From positions 1 through 13,645 of the forward strand of contig CAWVME010000014.1 of NCBI GenBank assembly GCA_963930325.1: a stretch of DNA of 13,645 bases, in the 5' to 3' direction. Position numbers and translations under genes: made by a program. Positions 5,021-12,580 of this stretch are shown here, piece by piece (position 1 is the stretch's first letter; every line of letters starts with the position of its first letter). Below the pieces are notes generated by a model, which was not told the origin of the DNA, made no database searches, and worked only from the letters and a program-made list of their open reading frames with translations. The DNA comes from CALXJM01 sp963930325 (GTDB lineage Bacteria; Bacillota; Clostridia; TANB77; CAG-508).

Positions 5021-8000
5021 ATGTATTTAAAAAGATTAGAATTACAAGGATTTAAATCATTTGCAGACAAAACTGTGTTAGAATTCATGCCAGGAATTAC
5101 CACTGTTATAGGGCCAAATGGTTCTGGCAAAAGTAATATATCAGATGCTATCAGATGGGTCTTAGGTGAGCAAAGTATGAAATCATTAAGAGGAAGTAAA
5201 TCCGAAGACATTATTTTTGCTGGAACACAAAATAGAAAATCATTAGGCTTTGCTGAAGCATCTATTGTTATTGATAATGCAGATGGAAAATTACCTATTG
5301 AATATGCTGAAGTAACAGTCACAAGAAGAATTTATAGAAGTGGAGAATCCGGATATTTTATTAATAAAACTCCTTGTAGGTTAAAAGATGTATTAGAATT
5401 ATTTATGGACACAGGAATCGGAAAAGATGGATATTCTATTATAGGACAAGGAAAAATAGACGAAATATTAAGCAATAAATCTGAGGAAAGGCGCAGTATA
5501 TTTGAAGAAGCAGCAGGGATTGTAAAATATAGGGTAAGAAAATTAGAATCTGAGAAAAAGCTAGAACAAACGAAATTAAATTTACTACGAATTAATGATA
5601 TTTTAGCAGAAATTGAAGATAAAATAGGACCTTTGAAAATACAATCGGAAAAAGCAAAAAAATTTTTAAGCCTAAAAGAAGAATTAAAAAATGTAGAAAT
5701 AGGGTTATTTTTATATAATATTAACACATATAAAGAGAGACTAGAAGATATTCTAAAAACTAATGAAATTATGAAATCTCAATATGAATTAGAAGAAAAT
5801 AAACTTATAGAATTTCAAACATTAAAAGAAAATTTAAAAAAAGAAATAGATACAATTACAAATACAATTGAAGAAATGCAAAATGGAAACTTAGAAAGTT
5901 CTAAAAAGCAAGAACAAATGAATGCAGAAGTAAATGTTACTAAAGAAAGAATTGCTAACAATGAAGAAAATATTCAAAAGGCCAAAAAGGAAATAGAAGA
6001 CGGAACACAAAGAGTGCAAGAACTAGAAGAAGAAAAGACAAAAAAAGTAGACAAAAAAACAAATTTGTATGAAAGCAAAGAAAGATTTGAAAAAGAATTA
6101 AGAGAAAAAGAAAAAGAATTAGAAGAAATATCTAGCAAACTATCTAGTAAGGAAAAAGAAATTGAAGATAAAAAAAGAAAAGTAGAACAAGATACAGATA
6201 TACGATACGAAAAAACAGGAAGCATAAATGCTCAAGACATTCATTATGAAAATCTAGAAAAAAGAGAAAAAACAGTTAAAGAAGAAAGCATTACGACAAT
6301 TTCTGAACTAGATAAAGCAAGATTAGAAAGAGAAGAAATATTTAAAACATTTTATGAAATCGAAAATAAAAGGAACAAAAGTAAGCAAAATTTAAATGTA
6401 ATATATAATCAAAAACAAGAAAGCGAAAGAAAAATTAAAGAATATGAAGAGCAAATTAATAAACTTGTTTATGAAAATAGAATGAGTGACGCTAGGCTAA
6501 AATTTTTAAAAGAAATTGAAAAAGAAAAAGAGGGATATAACAAAAGTGTTAAAGCACTTTTAGAAGCATGCGAAAAGGATAGCAATTTAAGACAGGGAGT
6601 TCACGATATTTTAGCAAGTCTTTTGACTGTACCAAAGGAATATGAAACTGCTGTAGAAATGACATTAGGAGCAACTTTGCAAAATATTGTGACAGATACA
6701 GAAGAAGACGCAAAAAAACTAGTAGAACATTTACGAAAATATAATTTAGGAAGAGCATCATTTTTACCAATTACAGCAATAAGAGGCAAAAAAGTAGAAA
6801 AACTAGTGAAAAACGGACTACAAGGAGTTATTGGAATAGTTGCAGATTTAATTCAGTATGAAAAAAAATATGAACAAATTGTTCTTAACTTATTAGGAAG
6901 AACAGTTCTTGTTGATAACATGGAAACAGGAATTATTTTAGCAAGACAAAACAATTATACCTTTAGAATAGTTACACTAAAAGGAGATGTAATTAACTCA
7001 TCAGGAGCTATTACCGGAGGCTCTGTAGCAGCTAAATCGGTTAATATTTTAGGAAGAAAACAGGAAATAGAAGAAATAGAAGAAAAGGTAACAAAATTAA
7101 ATAAGCAAATAAAAGAAAAAGAAAATGAAAAACAAGAGTACATGCACTCTACAGAAGTCGTAATACATGAGGTGGATGAACTAGAAAAAGTTTTACAGGA
7201 AATAGAAATTGTTTATGCTACTGAAAGGCAGAAAGTGACATTAATAGAAGAAAATATAGGAAAATTAGAAGATAAACTAAGTAAATTAAAAGAAGAACAA
7301 AACTCAATTGCTGCAGAGAAACAGAAAAACAGAGAAGAAAAGCAAAAGCTAGAAGAAGAAATTAGAAGACTAGATAGCGAAATGCAAGAATTAAATGTCG
7401 AAATTCGAGAATATGCGGAGCTTAACAAAGATAATCAAAAATACATGGATGACTTAAATTTTGACATTACAAATTTAAAAATATCAGTTTCTTCTTTTAA
7501 TGAAAGTGAAAGTTCTATTGATGAAATGGTAGAAAGAATTAATGGAGACATAGAAAAAGAAAAAAACAATATAGAAAGTAGACAAAAACAAATAGAACTA
7601 ATAAAAAGTGATAATGAGAACTTAAATAAACGAATTGAATATTTGCAAGAAGAAATACAAACATTAATACAAGAAGCAGAAAACAGTGATCAAAAAGTGA
7701 TTAATTTAAAAGAAGAAAGAATTGATAAAAACCAAAAATTAGAAAAAACAGAGCAAGACATACTTGAGCAACTAGCTAGAATTGATGATAGCAAAAATCA
7801 AATAAACAAGATGGAAGTAAAAAAATCTAAAACAGAAGTAGAATTGGAACAGGTTGTAAATCGTATGTGGGAAGACTACGAAATAACACCTAATATGGCA
7901 ATAGAGCAAAATTACCAAAAACCAAGTAATGTTCAAGAAACGATAAAAAGAGTTAATACATTAAGGAATGAAATTAAAGATTTGGGAAGTATTAATGTAG

Positions 8001-8575
8001 ATTCCATTGAAGAATATAAACTAACTAAAGAACGATATGATTTTATGTGCGAGCAAAGGCTGGATTTAGAAGAAACTAGCAATAAGTTAAAAAAAGTAAT
8101 TAGTGATATGACAAATATTATGAAAGAACAGTTTAGTGAACAATTTAAAATTATTGATAAAAATTTTTCAGAAACATTTACAGAGCTATTTGGGGGAGGA
8201 AAAGCGGAATTAAAATTATTAGATGAAGAAGACATTTTAAATTGTGGCATTGATATTATCGTGCAACCACCAGGAAAGAAATTGCAAAATATGATGTTAC
8301 TATCAGGAGGGGAAAAAGCATTTACTGCTATAGCATTACTTTTTGCTATATTAAAAATTAATCCAGCACCATTTTGTGTTTTAGATGAGATTGAAGCAGC
8401 TTTAGATGATGTTAATGTGTATCGATTTGCAGAATATTTAAAAAAATATACAAAACATACGCAGTTTTTAGTAATTACTCACAGAAAAGGAACTATGGAA
8501 GTTGCAGATACAGTATATGGAATTACAATGGAAGAGAATGGTGTAAGTAAACTACTATCTATGAAACTAAAGTAA
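5021..8575 (+). CDS. smc: Chromosome partition/condensation protein SMC
   Basis: An ATPase of 1184 residues, against 1186 in B. subtilis, that works with ScpA and ScpB to extrude loops and separate sister chromosomes at the nucleoid. The N-terminal head has Walker A GPNGSGKSN (31-39), RWVLGEQSMKSLRG, RRIYRSGESGYFIN and the Q-loop IIGQGK (140-145). Two long coiled-coil arms, rich in Glu, Lys and heptads, run from about 165 to 520 and 685 to 1010. The hinge lies between them, from GVHDILASLL to the glycine motif SSGAITGGS (660-668). The C-terminal head carries the signature LSGGEK (1094-1099), Walker B with catalytic Glu in FCVLDEIEAALDD (D1122, E1123) and the H-loop VITHRKGTME. It is intact. 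In many Firmicutes smc lies between rnc and ftsY; here it stands alone, with its own promoter, between genes of opposite orientation. No terminator with a clear T-tract follows. Confidence 0.97.
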   Translation: MYLKRLELQGFKSFADKTVLEFMPGITTVIGPNGSGKSNISDAIRWVLGEQSMKSLRGSKSEDIIFAGTQNRKSLGFAEASIVIDNADGKLPIEYAEVTVTRRIYRSGESGYFINKTPCRLKDVLELFMDTGIGKDGYSIIGQGKIDEILSNKSEERRSIFEEAAGIVKYRVRKLESEKKLEQTKLNLLRINDILAEIEDKIGPLKIQSEKAKKFLSLKEELKNVEIGLFLYNINTYKERLEDILKTNEIMKSQYELEENKLIEFQTLKENLKKEIDTITNTIEEMQNGNLESSKKQEQMNAEVNVTKERIANNEENIQKAKKEIEDGTQRVQELEEEKTKKVDKKTNLYESKERFEKELREKEKELEEISSKLSSKEKEIEDKKRKVEQDTDIRYEKTGSINAQDIHYENLEKREKTVKEESITTISELDKARLEREEIFKTFYEIENKRNKSKQNLNVIYNQKQESERKIKEYEEQINKLVYENRMSDARLKFLKEIEKEKEGYNKSVKALLEACEKDSNLRQGVHDILASLLTVPKEYETAVEMTLGATLQNIVTDTEEDAKKLVEHLRKYNLGRASFLPITAIRGKKVEKLVKNGLQGVIGIVADLIQYEKKYEQIVLNLLGRTVLVDNMETGIILARQNNYTFRIVTLKGDVINSSGAITGGSVAAKSVNILGRKQEIEEIEEKVTKLNKQIKEKENEKQEYMHSTEVVIHEVDELEKVLQEIEIVYATERQKVTLIEENIGKLEDKLSKLKEEQNSIAAEKQKNREEKQKLEEEIRRLDSEMQELNVEIREYAELNKDNQKYMDDLNFDITNLKISVSSFNESESSIDEMVERINGDIEKEKNNIESRQKQIELIKSDNENLNKRIEYLQEEIQTLIQEAENSDQKVINLKEERIDKNQKLEKTEQDILEQLARIDDSKNQINKMEVKKSKTEVELEQVVNRMWEDYEITPNMAIEQNYQKPSNVQETIKRVNTLRNEIKDLGSINVDSIEEYKLTKERYDFMCEQRLDLEETSNKLKKVISDMTNIMKEQFSEQFKIIDKNFSETFTELFGGGKAELKLLDEEDILNCGIDIIVQPPGKKLQNMMLLSGGEKAFTAIALLFAILKINPAPFCVLDEIEAALDDVNVYRFAEYLKKYTKHTQFLVITHRKGTMEVADTVYGITMEENGVSKLLSMKLK

Positions 8576-8606
8576 GAAACATATCCTTACAGTAGTATAG
8601 AAAACT

Positions 8607-9260
8607 TTATAAATGAACAATTCCAATTAAAATAAGCATAATGCCAGAAAGAATGGTCCACGTTTTTTCTGGCATATTTGAAATGGATTTAATTTTTGAA
8701 CCTGCATGTATCCCCAAAAAAAGAAAAACAAGTTGAAAAAAAGCCACTAAAAAAGGAAATAAAAATGAGTTTATATTCATAGTAGAAGCAGCAATTCCAC
8801 TAAAAATAGAATCAATAGACATAGCAATTCCTAAAAAGCAAGCTTCTTTTGCTTCAATTCTTTGAGAACAATTCAAATCAGAATAAATTGGGTTTCGTAT
8901 AATTTCTATAGTAATTCCCAATGGCTTTATAAAAAAATAATAAACTTTACTTTTGGGAAGAGGAACAGAAGCTTTTGAAGTAAAAGTATTTTCTTTTCTT
9001 ACTCTTATGGATTGTAAAATAAGCCAAGCACCAATAAAAATAAGTAATATACTACCTAGATAATTACTTATAAATGAAGGTAAGAGCAGTAAAATAGGGT
9101 TTGCAAATTGAATGGCAATAACCATAGAAATATAAGTAATAAAAAATAAAATACAAGCAGATATGATAGGAATTTTTGTATTTTTTAGCCCGTATGTAAT
9201 GCCAACTCCAAAAGAATCAATATTAAAAATAATAGCGTAAAGAATAGAACAAATTAACAT
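8607..9260 (-). CDS. ytaF: Sporulation membrane protein YtaF family
   Basis: A 217-residue polytopic membrane protein with about six hydrophobic segments, related to MntP-like transporters. It contains two related halves. The first has FNIDSFGVGITYGLK (12-26); the second has a cytoplasmic-loop motif RNPIYSDLNCSQRIEAKEA followed by LGIAMSIDSIFSGIA (143-157). The paired Asp-Ser motifs (D15 and D150) are a hallmark of the family. YtaF is annotated as a sporulation protein, but I know of no well-established transport substrate or step. The start is set at ATG 9260 because GGGGAGG lies seven bases upstream; the longer frame from 9293 would add 11 residues reading through that site. Convergent with smc and divergent from the 106-residue gene, with 108 bases between the two start codons for both promoters. 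Confidence 0.82.
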   Translation of the reverse strand: MLICSILYAIIFNIDSFGVGITYGLKNTKIPIISACILFFITYISMVIAIQFANPILLLLPSFISNYLGSILLIFIGAWLILQSIRVRKENTFTSKASVPLPKSKVYYFFIKPLGITIEIIRNPIYSDLNCSQRIEAKEACFLGIAMSIDSIFSGIAASTMNINSFLFPFLVAFFQLVFLFLGIHAGSKIKSISNMPEKTWTILSGIMLILIGIVHL

Positions 9261-9267
9261 AAAACAT

Positions 9268-9274
9268 CCTCCCC
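9268..9274 (-). promoter_or_regulatory. Ribosome binding site that fixes the ytaF start
   Basis: GGGGAGG on the minus strand, seven bases before ATG 9260. It lies inside the reading frame of the longer alternative from 9293 and so argues against that start. Confidence 0.85.
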
Positions 9275-9305
9275 TATAATGTATAATATGCAATAATGAT
9301 TAAAT

Positions 9306-9334
9306 TTGAAACATTATGTAAAATATGCTATAAT
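9306..9334 (+). promoter_or_regulatory. Near-consensus extended -10 promoter for the 106-residue gene
   Basis: TTGAAA (9306-9311), a 17-base spacer and TGC-TATAAT (9326-9334). The -10 is perfect and preceded by the TGn extension; the -35 has one mismatch. It is the best promoter in the window. The transcript should start near 9341. Confidence 0.8.
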
Positions 9335-9368
9335 AAAAATAACAATTATTTTATTAGGAGGAAGAACA

Positions 9369-9689
9369 ATGAGTGAAGAACTGCGGGTAGTCGGTATGTT
9401 TTTTTTGGAGGGAGCATTTTACTCAATGATGGCAGTCATAGGTCTAGCAATTATATACTGCTTGCCGTATATATTGCTATTTGCTAAAATAACTTTCGAA
9501 CTTCTGATCAAAGTTATCGCCTACTTGCTCGGAGCTATCATAATGCTAATCTTGCTCTTTGGTGAAGGAATTATCAACATCTACCACTATGCCAAGCGGA
9601 AGGTACGCAAGTACAAGCGCATCTATAGGATACGCAAGAGAGAAAGAAAAGCGTATAGGTATGAAGAACAATCTTTCTTCAGAATCTAG
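9369..9689 (+). CDS. Small membrane protein with a strongly basic C-terminal tail, unknown function
   Basis: I do not recognise this 106-residue protein. It has a short acidic N terminus (MSEELRVV), two long hydrophobic segments (about 15-39 and 44-70) and a tail in which 15 of residues 72-106 are Lys or Arg (for example KRKVRKYKR). The tail should lie in the cytoplasm and could touch nucleic acid or membrane phosphates. Codon use differs sharply from the neighbours: CGC, CGG, AAG, ATC and TAC are frequent where adjacent genes use AGA, AAA, ATA/ATT and TAT, which suggests recent acquisition, perhaps from a phage or plasmid. The start is ATG 9369, seven bases after AGGAGG (9356-9361); a frame opening with TTG at 9306 would start inside the promoter. 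It has its own promoter and a terminator overlapping its stop codon, so it is a one-gene unit. A holin-like or phage membrane protein is possible but unsupported. Confidence 0.75.
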   Translation: MSEELRVVGMFFLEGAFYSMMAVIGLAIIYCLPYILLFAKITFELLIKVIAYLLGAIIMLILLFGEGIINIYHYAKRKVRKYKRIYRIRKRERKAYRYEEQSFFRI

Positions 9690-9716
9690 GAGAAATTTCT
9701 CCTGGATTCTTTTTTT
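9681..9716 (+). terminator. Intrinsic terminator of the 106-residue gene
   Basis: Arms 9681-9695 and 9696-9710 form a stem with one G.U pair, centred on AGAAATTTCT, followed directly by seven T. The stop codon TAG (9687-9689) is inside the left arm. Stem and U-tract are textbook. Confidence 0.88.
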
Positions 9717-9744
9717 GTCATATAAAATATCGGACAAGAATATA

Positions 9745-9750
9745 TATAAT
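9745..9750 (+). promoter_or_regulatory. Possible -10 element for the Ca2+-ATPase gene
   Basis: A TATAAT hexamer lies 27 bases before the start codon. The best upstream -35-like hexamer, TTGTCA (9715-9720), is 24 bases away, too far for a normal spacer. Confidence 0.35.
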
Positions 9751-9777
9751 TAGAACTTATACAAAGGAGGGATAAAT

Positions 9778-12435
9778 ATGTGGCATACAATGCCAATAGA
9801 AGAAGTAAAAAGAAAGTTAAGAGGAAATTTGGATTATGGACTAACACAAGAAGAAGCAGAACAAAGAATAAAAGAAAAAGGCAAAAATCAATTAGCAGAA
9901 GCAAAAAAGGAAGGCTTATTTATAAAATTTATAAAACAATTTAACGACTTTATGATTATTACATTACTTGTAGCTGCTATCATTTCAGCTGGAGTATCTT
10001 ATTTTCAAGGGAGTAATGATTATATTGATTCTATTATTATTGTAGCTATTGTTGTATTTAATGCGATGATGGGTGTAATACAGGAATATAAAGCAGAAAA
10101 ATCTATTGAGGCACTAAAGAAAATGTCAGCTCCAACAGCAAAAGTAAAGCGTGAAGGAAAAATTTTAACAATTCCAGGAACAGATGTTGTTTATGGAGAT
10201 ATACTAATACTGGAAGCGGGAAATTATGTTCCCGCAGATTGCAGATTAATTTATTCATATAATTTAAAGATTGAGGAATCTAGTTTAACAGGAGAGACTG
10301 TACCAATATCAAAAGATGCAGAGAGTATATTGAAAGAGAATATTCCTATTGGAGACATAGTAAATATGGCATTTGCTACAACAATAGTAACTGCTGGACA
10401 TGCAGAAGCCATAGTTACCGAAACTGGGATGAACACAAAAGTAGGACAAATTGCAAATATGATTTTAACAGACGAATCACCGGAAACACCATTACAAATA
10501 AAACTGGGAGAAGTTGGGAAAAAATTAGGATTAGTTGCACTATTCATGTGTTTTATAATTTTTATTATAGGAATTATAAAGAAAATACCACCAATAGAAA
10601 TGTTTATGACTTCTATTGGACTAGCAGTAGCAGCAATTCCTGAAGGTTTACCCGCAGTAGTAACTATAATGTTATCTATAGGAGTAACTAAAATGGCGAA
10701 AAAAAATGCTATTATTAGAAAATTACCAGCTGTGGAAACTTTGGGGAGTAGTTCTGTTATTTGCTCGGACAAAACAGGAACACTAACACAAAATAAAATG
10801 CAAGTTGTAGAAATTGCGGACATAGGAGGGAGGATAAATTTACAGAATGCACAAAGCAATTTTATTATTGAATTAGGAAGTATGTGTAACGATAGTCAAG
10901 TCCATTATGAAAATGGAAAATTAATAACAGAAGGAGAAGCAACAGAAGTAGCTATTATTAATGCAGGACTAAAAATAGGACAAAGTAAAGAAAACTTTTA
11001 TAGAGAAATGCCTAGAATAAACGAAATCCCATTTGAATCTTCTAGAAAAATGATGACAACCATTCACAAAATTGGAAATAAATTTCGAATTATAACTAAA
11101 GGAGCACCAGATATATTAATTGAAAAATGTAACAGATATAAAAATAGAGAAAATGTGGAAAACATAGATACAAACATAAAAAATCAAATTATGAAATATA
11201 ATATGCAAATGGCAGAAAAAGCCTTAAGAGTAATAGCTGTAGCTTATAGCGATGTGGAACTATTACCAACGCAAATAGAAAGTAGTACCATAGAAAGAAA
11301 TCTTGTATTTGTGGGATTAATAGGAATGATAGATCCACCAAGAGAAGGAGTTAAAGAAGCTGTAAAAACATGCAGACATGCAGGAATAAAAACTGTTATG
11401 ATAACTGGAGACCATATTGTAACAGCAAAAGCAATTGCAAAAGAGTTAGGAATTTTAAAGCAAGGAGACAAGGCGATAACAGGTACAGAATTAGACGCGA
11501 TTCCACAAGAACAGCTTGAAAAAGAAATTATGAACTATTCCGTATTTGCAAGAGTATCGCCTGAACATAAAGTGAGAATTGTAAGAGCCTTTCGTAGTAA
11601 TAATAAGGTAGTTGCTATGACAGGTGATGGAGTAAATGATGCACCTGCATTGAAAAATGCAGATATTGGAGTTGCAATGGGAGTAGGAGGCACAGATGTA
11701 GCAAAAAACGCTTCTGACATGATTTTAACAGATGACAATTTTGTTACAATTATAGAAGCTGTAAAAGAAGGAAGACATATATTCGAAAATATTCGTAAAG
11801 CAGTTCATTTTTTAATAGCAACGAATGTAGGAGAAATAGTGGCAATCTTTTTTGGATTACTATTAGGATTAGATAGCCCGCTCTTAGCGGTACAATTATT
11901 ATGGATTAATCTAGTAACAGATTCTTTCCCTGCCATAGCATTAGGATTAGAGCCGATTGATAAAAATATTATGAATCGAAAACCAATAGAAGCAAGCAAA
12001 GGAATTTTTTCAGATGGATTATGGGAAAAGATTTTTACAGAGGGCACTATGATTGGAATATTAACACTTTTAGCTTTTTGCTTAGGAACGAACCTTTATG
12101 GATTAGAAATTGGTAGAACTATGGCATTTATTTCTCTTGGACTATTAGAGCTAATACATAGCTTCAATGTACGAAGTGAAGAATCTATCTTAAAAGCAGG
12201 ACTTTTAAAAAACAAATATATATTAGGAGCTTTTATATTAGGAGCTAGTTTGCAAATAGGAGTAGCAGTACTTCCAGGTGTAGCAAACATATTCAACTGT
12301 GTACCATTAAATGGAACACAATGGATATATACACTTGCTATTTCAATAGCACCAATTTTGATTGTAGAAGCACAGAAAAAATTAAACGAAATAAAATATG
12401 GAAAAACAGTATATAAGCAAGTAACAGAAATATAG
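9778..12435 (+). CDS. P2A-type Ca2+-transporting ATPase
   Basis: An 885-residue P-type ATPase that exports Ca2+ from the cytoplasm at the cost of ATP. It has the N-terminal cation-ATPase domain, the actuator motif SLTGET (169-174), IPEGLPAVVT in M4 (287-296), the phosphorylation site SDKTGTLT with Asp331, the nucleotide-site KGAPD, MITGDH and TGDGVNDAP (615-623), and the C-terminal M5-M10 helices. Residues equal to the calcium ligands of the animal SERCA pump are present: E289 in M4, N683 and E686 in NVGEI, N711, T714 and D715 in WINLVTD, and E791 in LLELIHSFN. This supports Ca2+ over Na+/K+ or Mg2+ and suggests both calcium sites could form, though the ligand mapping is by eye. The ribosome binding site AAAGGAGG (9763-9770) is seven bases from ATG. 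Nothing in the neighbourhood shares an obvious pathway. It resembles B. subtilis YloB in type. Confidence 0.93.
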   Translation: MWHTMPIEEVKRKLRGNLDYGLTQEEAEQRIKEKGKNQLAEAKKEGLFIKFIKQFNDFMIITLLVAAIISAGVSYFQGSNDYIDSIIIVAIVVFNAMMGVIQEYKAEKSIEALKKMSAPTAKVKREGKILTIPGTDVVYGDILILEAGNYVPADCRLIYSYNLKIEESSLTGETVPISKDAESILKENIPIGDIVNMAFATTIVTAGHAEAIVTETGMNTKVGQIANMILTDESPETPLQIKLGEVGKKLGLVALFMCFIIFIIGIIKKIPPIEMFMTSIGLAVAAIPEGLPAVVTIMLSIGVTKMAKKNAIIRKLPAVETLGSSSVICSDKTGTLTQNKMQVVEIADIGGRINLQNAQSNFIIELGSMCNDSQVHYENGKLITEGEATEVAIINAGLKIGQSKENFYREMPRINEIPFESSRKMMTTIHKIGNKFRIITKGAPDILIEKCNRYKNRENVENIDTNIKNQIMKYNMQMAEKALRVIAVAYSDVELLPTQIESSTIERNLVFVGLIGMIDPPREGVKEAVKTCRHAGIKTVMITGDHIVTAKAIAKELGILKQGDKAITGTELDAIPQEQLEKEIMNYSVFARVSPEHKVRIVRAFRSNNKVVAMTGDGVNDAPALKNADIGVAMGVGGTDVAKNASDMILTDDNFVTIIEAVKEGRHIFENIRKAVHFLIATNVGEIVAIFFGLLLGLDSPLLAVQLLWINLVTDSFPAIALGLEPIDKNIMNRKPIEASKGIFSDGLWEKIFTEGTMIGILTLLAFCLGTNLYGLEIGRTMAFISLGLLELIHSFNVRSEESILKAGLLKNKYILGAFILGASLQIGVAVLPGVANIFNCVPLNGTQWIYTLAISIAPILIVEAQKKLNEIKYGKTVYKQVTEI

Positions 12436-12445
12436 AATTATGTGC

Positions 12446-12469
12446 CAATGGTTTTTGGCAAAACCATTG
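12446..12469 (+). terminator. Stem-loop after the Ca2+-ATPase gene
   Basis: A perfect 10-bp stem CAATGGTTTT/AAAACCATTG with loop TGGC starts ten bases after the stop. No T-run follows it on the plus strand (AATAAAATAAAAA), so it may stabilise the mRNA end or terminate weakly. Confidence 0.45.
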
Positions 12470-12520
12470 AATAAAATAAAAAATTCATATACAATATACA
12501 TATAAAGATTGTAATATATT

Positions 12521-12572
12521 CGGCATTAGGCGATGTAAAGCAATAGCTTATATATGCCGGCTTTGAAAGGGG
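12521..12572 (+). promoter_or_regulatory. Candidate structured leader (pseudoknot) before the DUF2207 gene
   Basis: CGGCAT (12521-12526) pairs with ATGCCG (12554-12559). Inside the loop AAAGC (12537-12541) can pair either locally with GCTT (12546-12549) or with GCTTT (12560-12564), which directly follows the outer stem. The latter gives an H-type pseudoknot that ends one base before the ribosome binding site AAAGGGG (12566-12572). No known riboswitch consensus was recognised. Confidence 0.35.
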
Positions 12573-12580
12573 AAAAGTAT

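Noticed and set aside
8551..8596. Terminator between smc and ytaF
   Set aside because: Only short discontinuous complementarities (ACTACT/AGTAGT and GTAAG/CTTAC) exist, with no T-tract on either side that I would trust.
9546..9753. Overlapping 63- and 64-codon frames around the end of the 106-residue gene
   Set aside because: Both run through the intrinsic terminator, lack suitable ribosome binding sites, and overlap a better-supported gene.
10251..10859. Minus-strand 202-codon open frame inside the Ca2+-ATPase gene
   Set aside because: It lies opposite conserved ATPase motifs, has low-complexity hydrophobic translation, and is a shadow frame of a clearly real gene.
12441..12580. Known riboswitch (c-di-GMP-I, fluoride or preQ1) before the DUF2207 gene
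   Set aside because: The GGCAAACC and tetraloop-receptor parts of c-di-GMP-I are missing, GGCGATG is not followed by the pairing arm of the fluoride aptamer, and the preQ1-I A-rich tail is absent.
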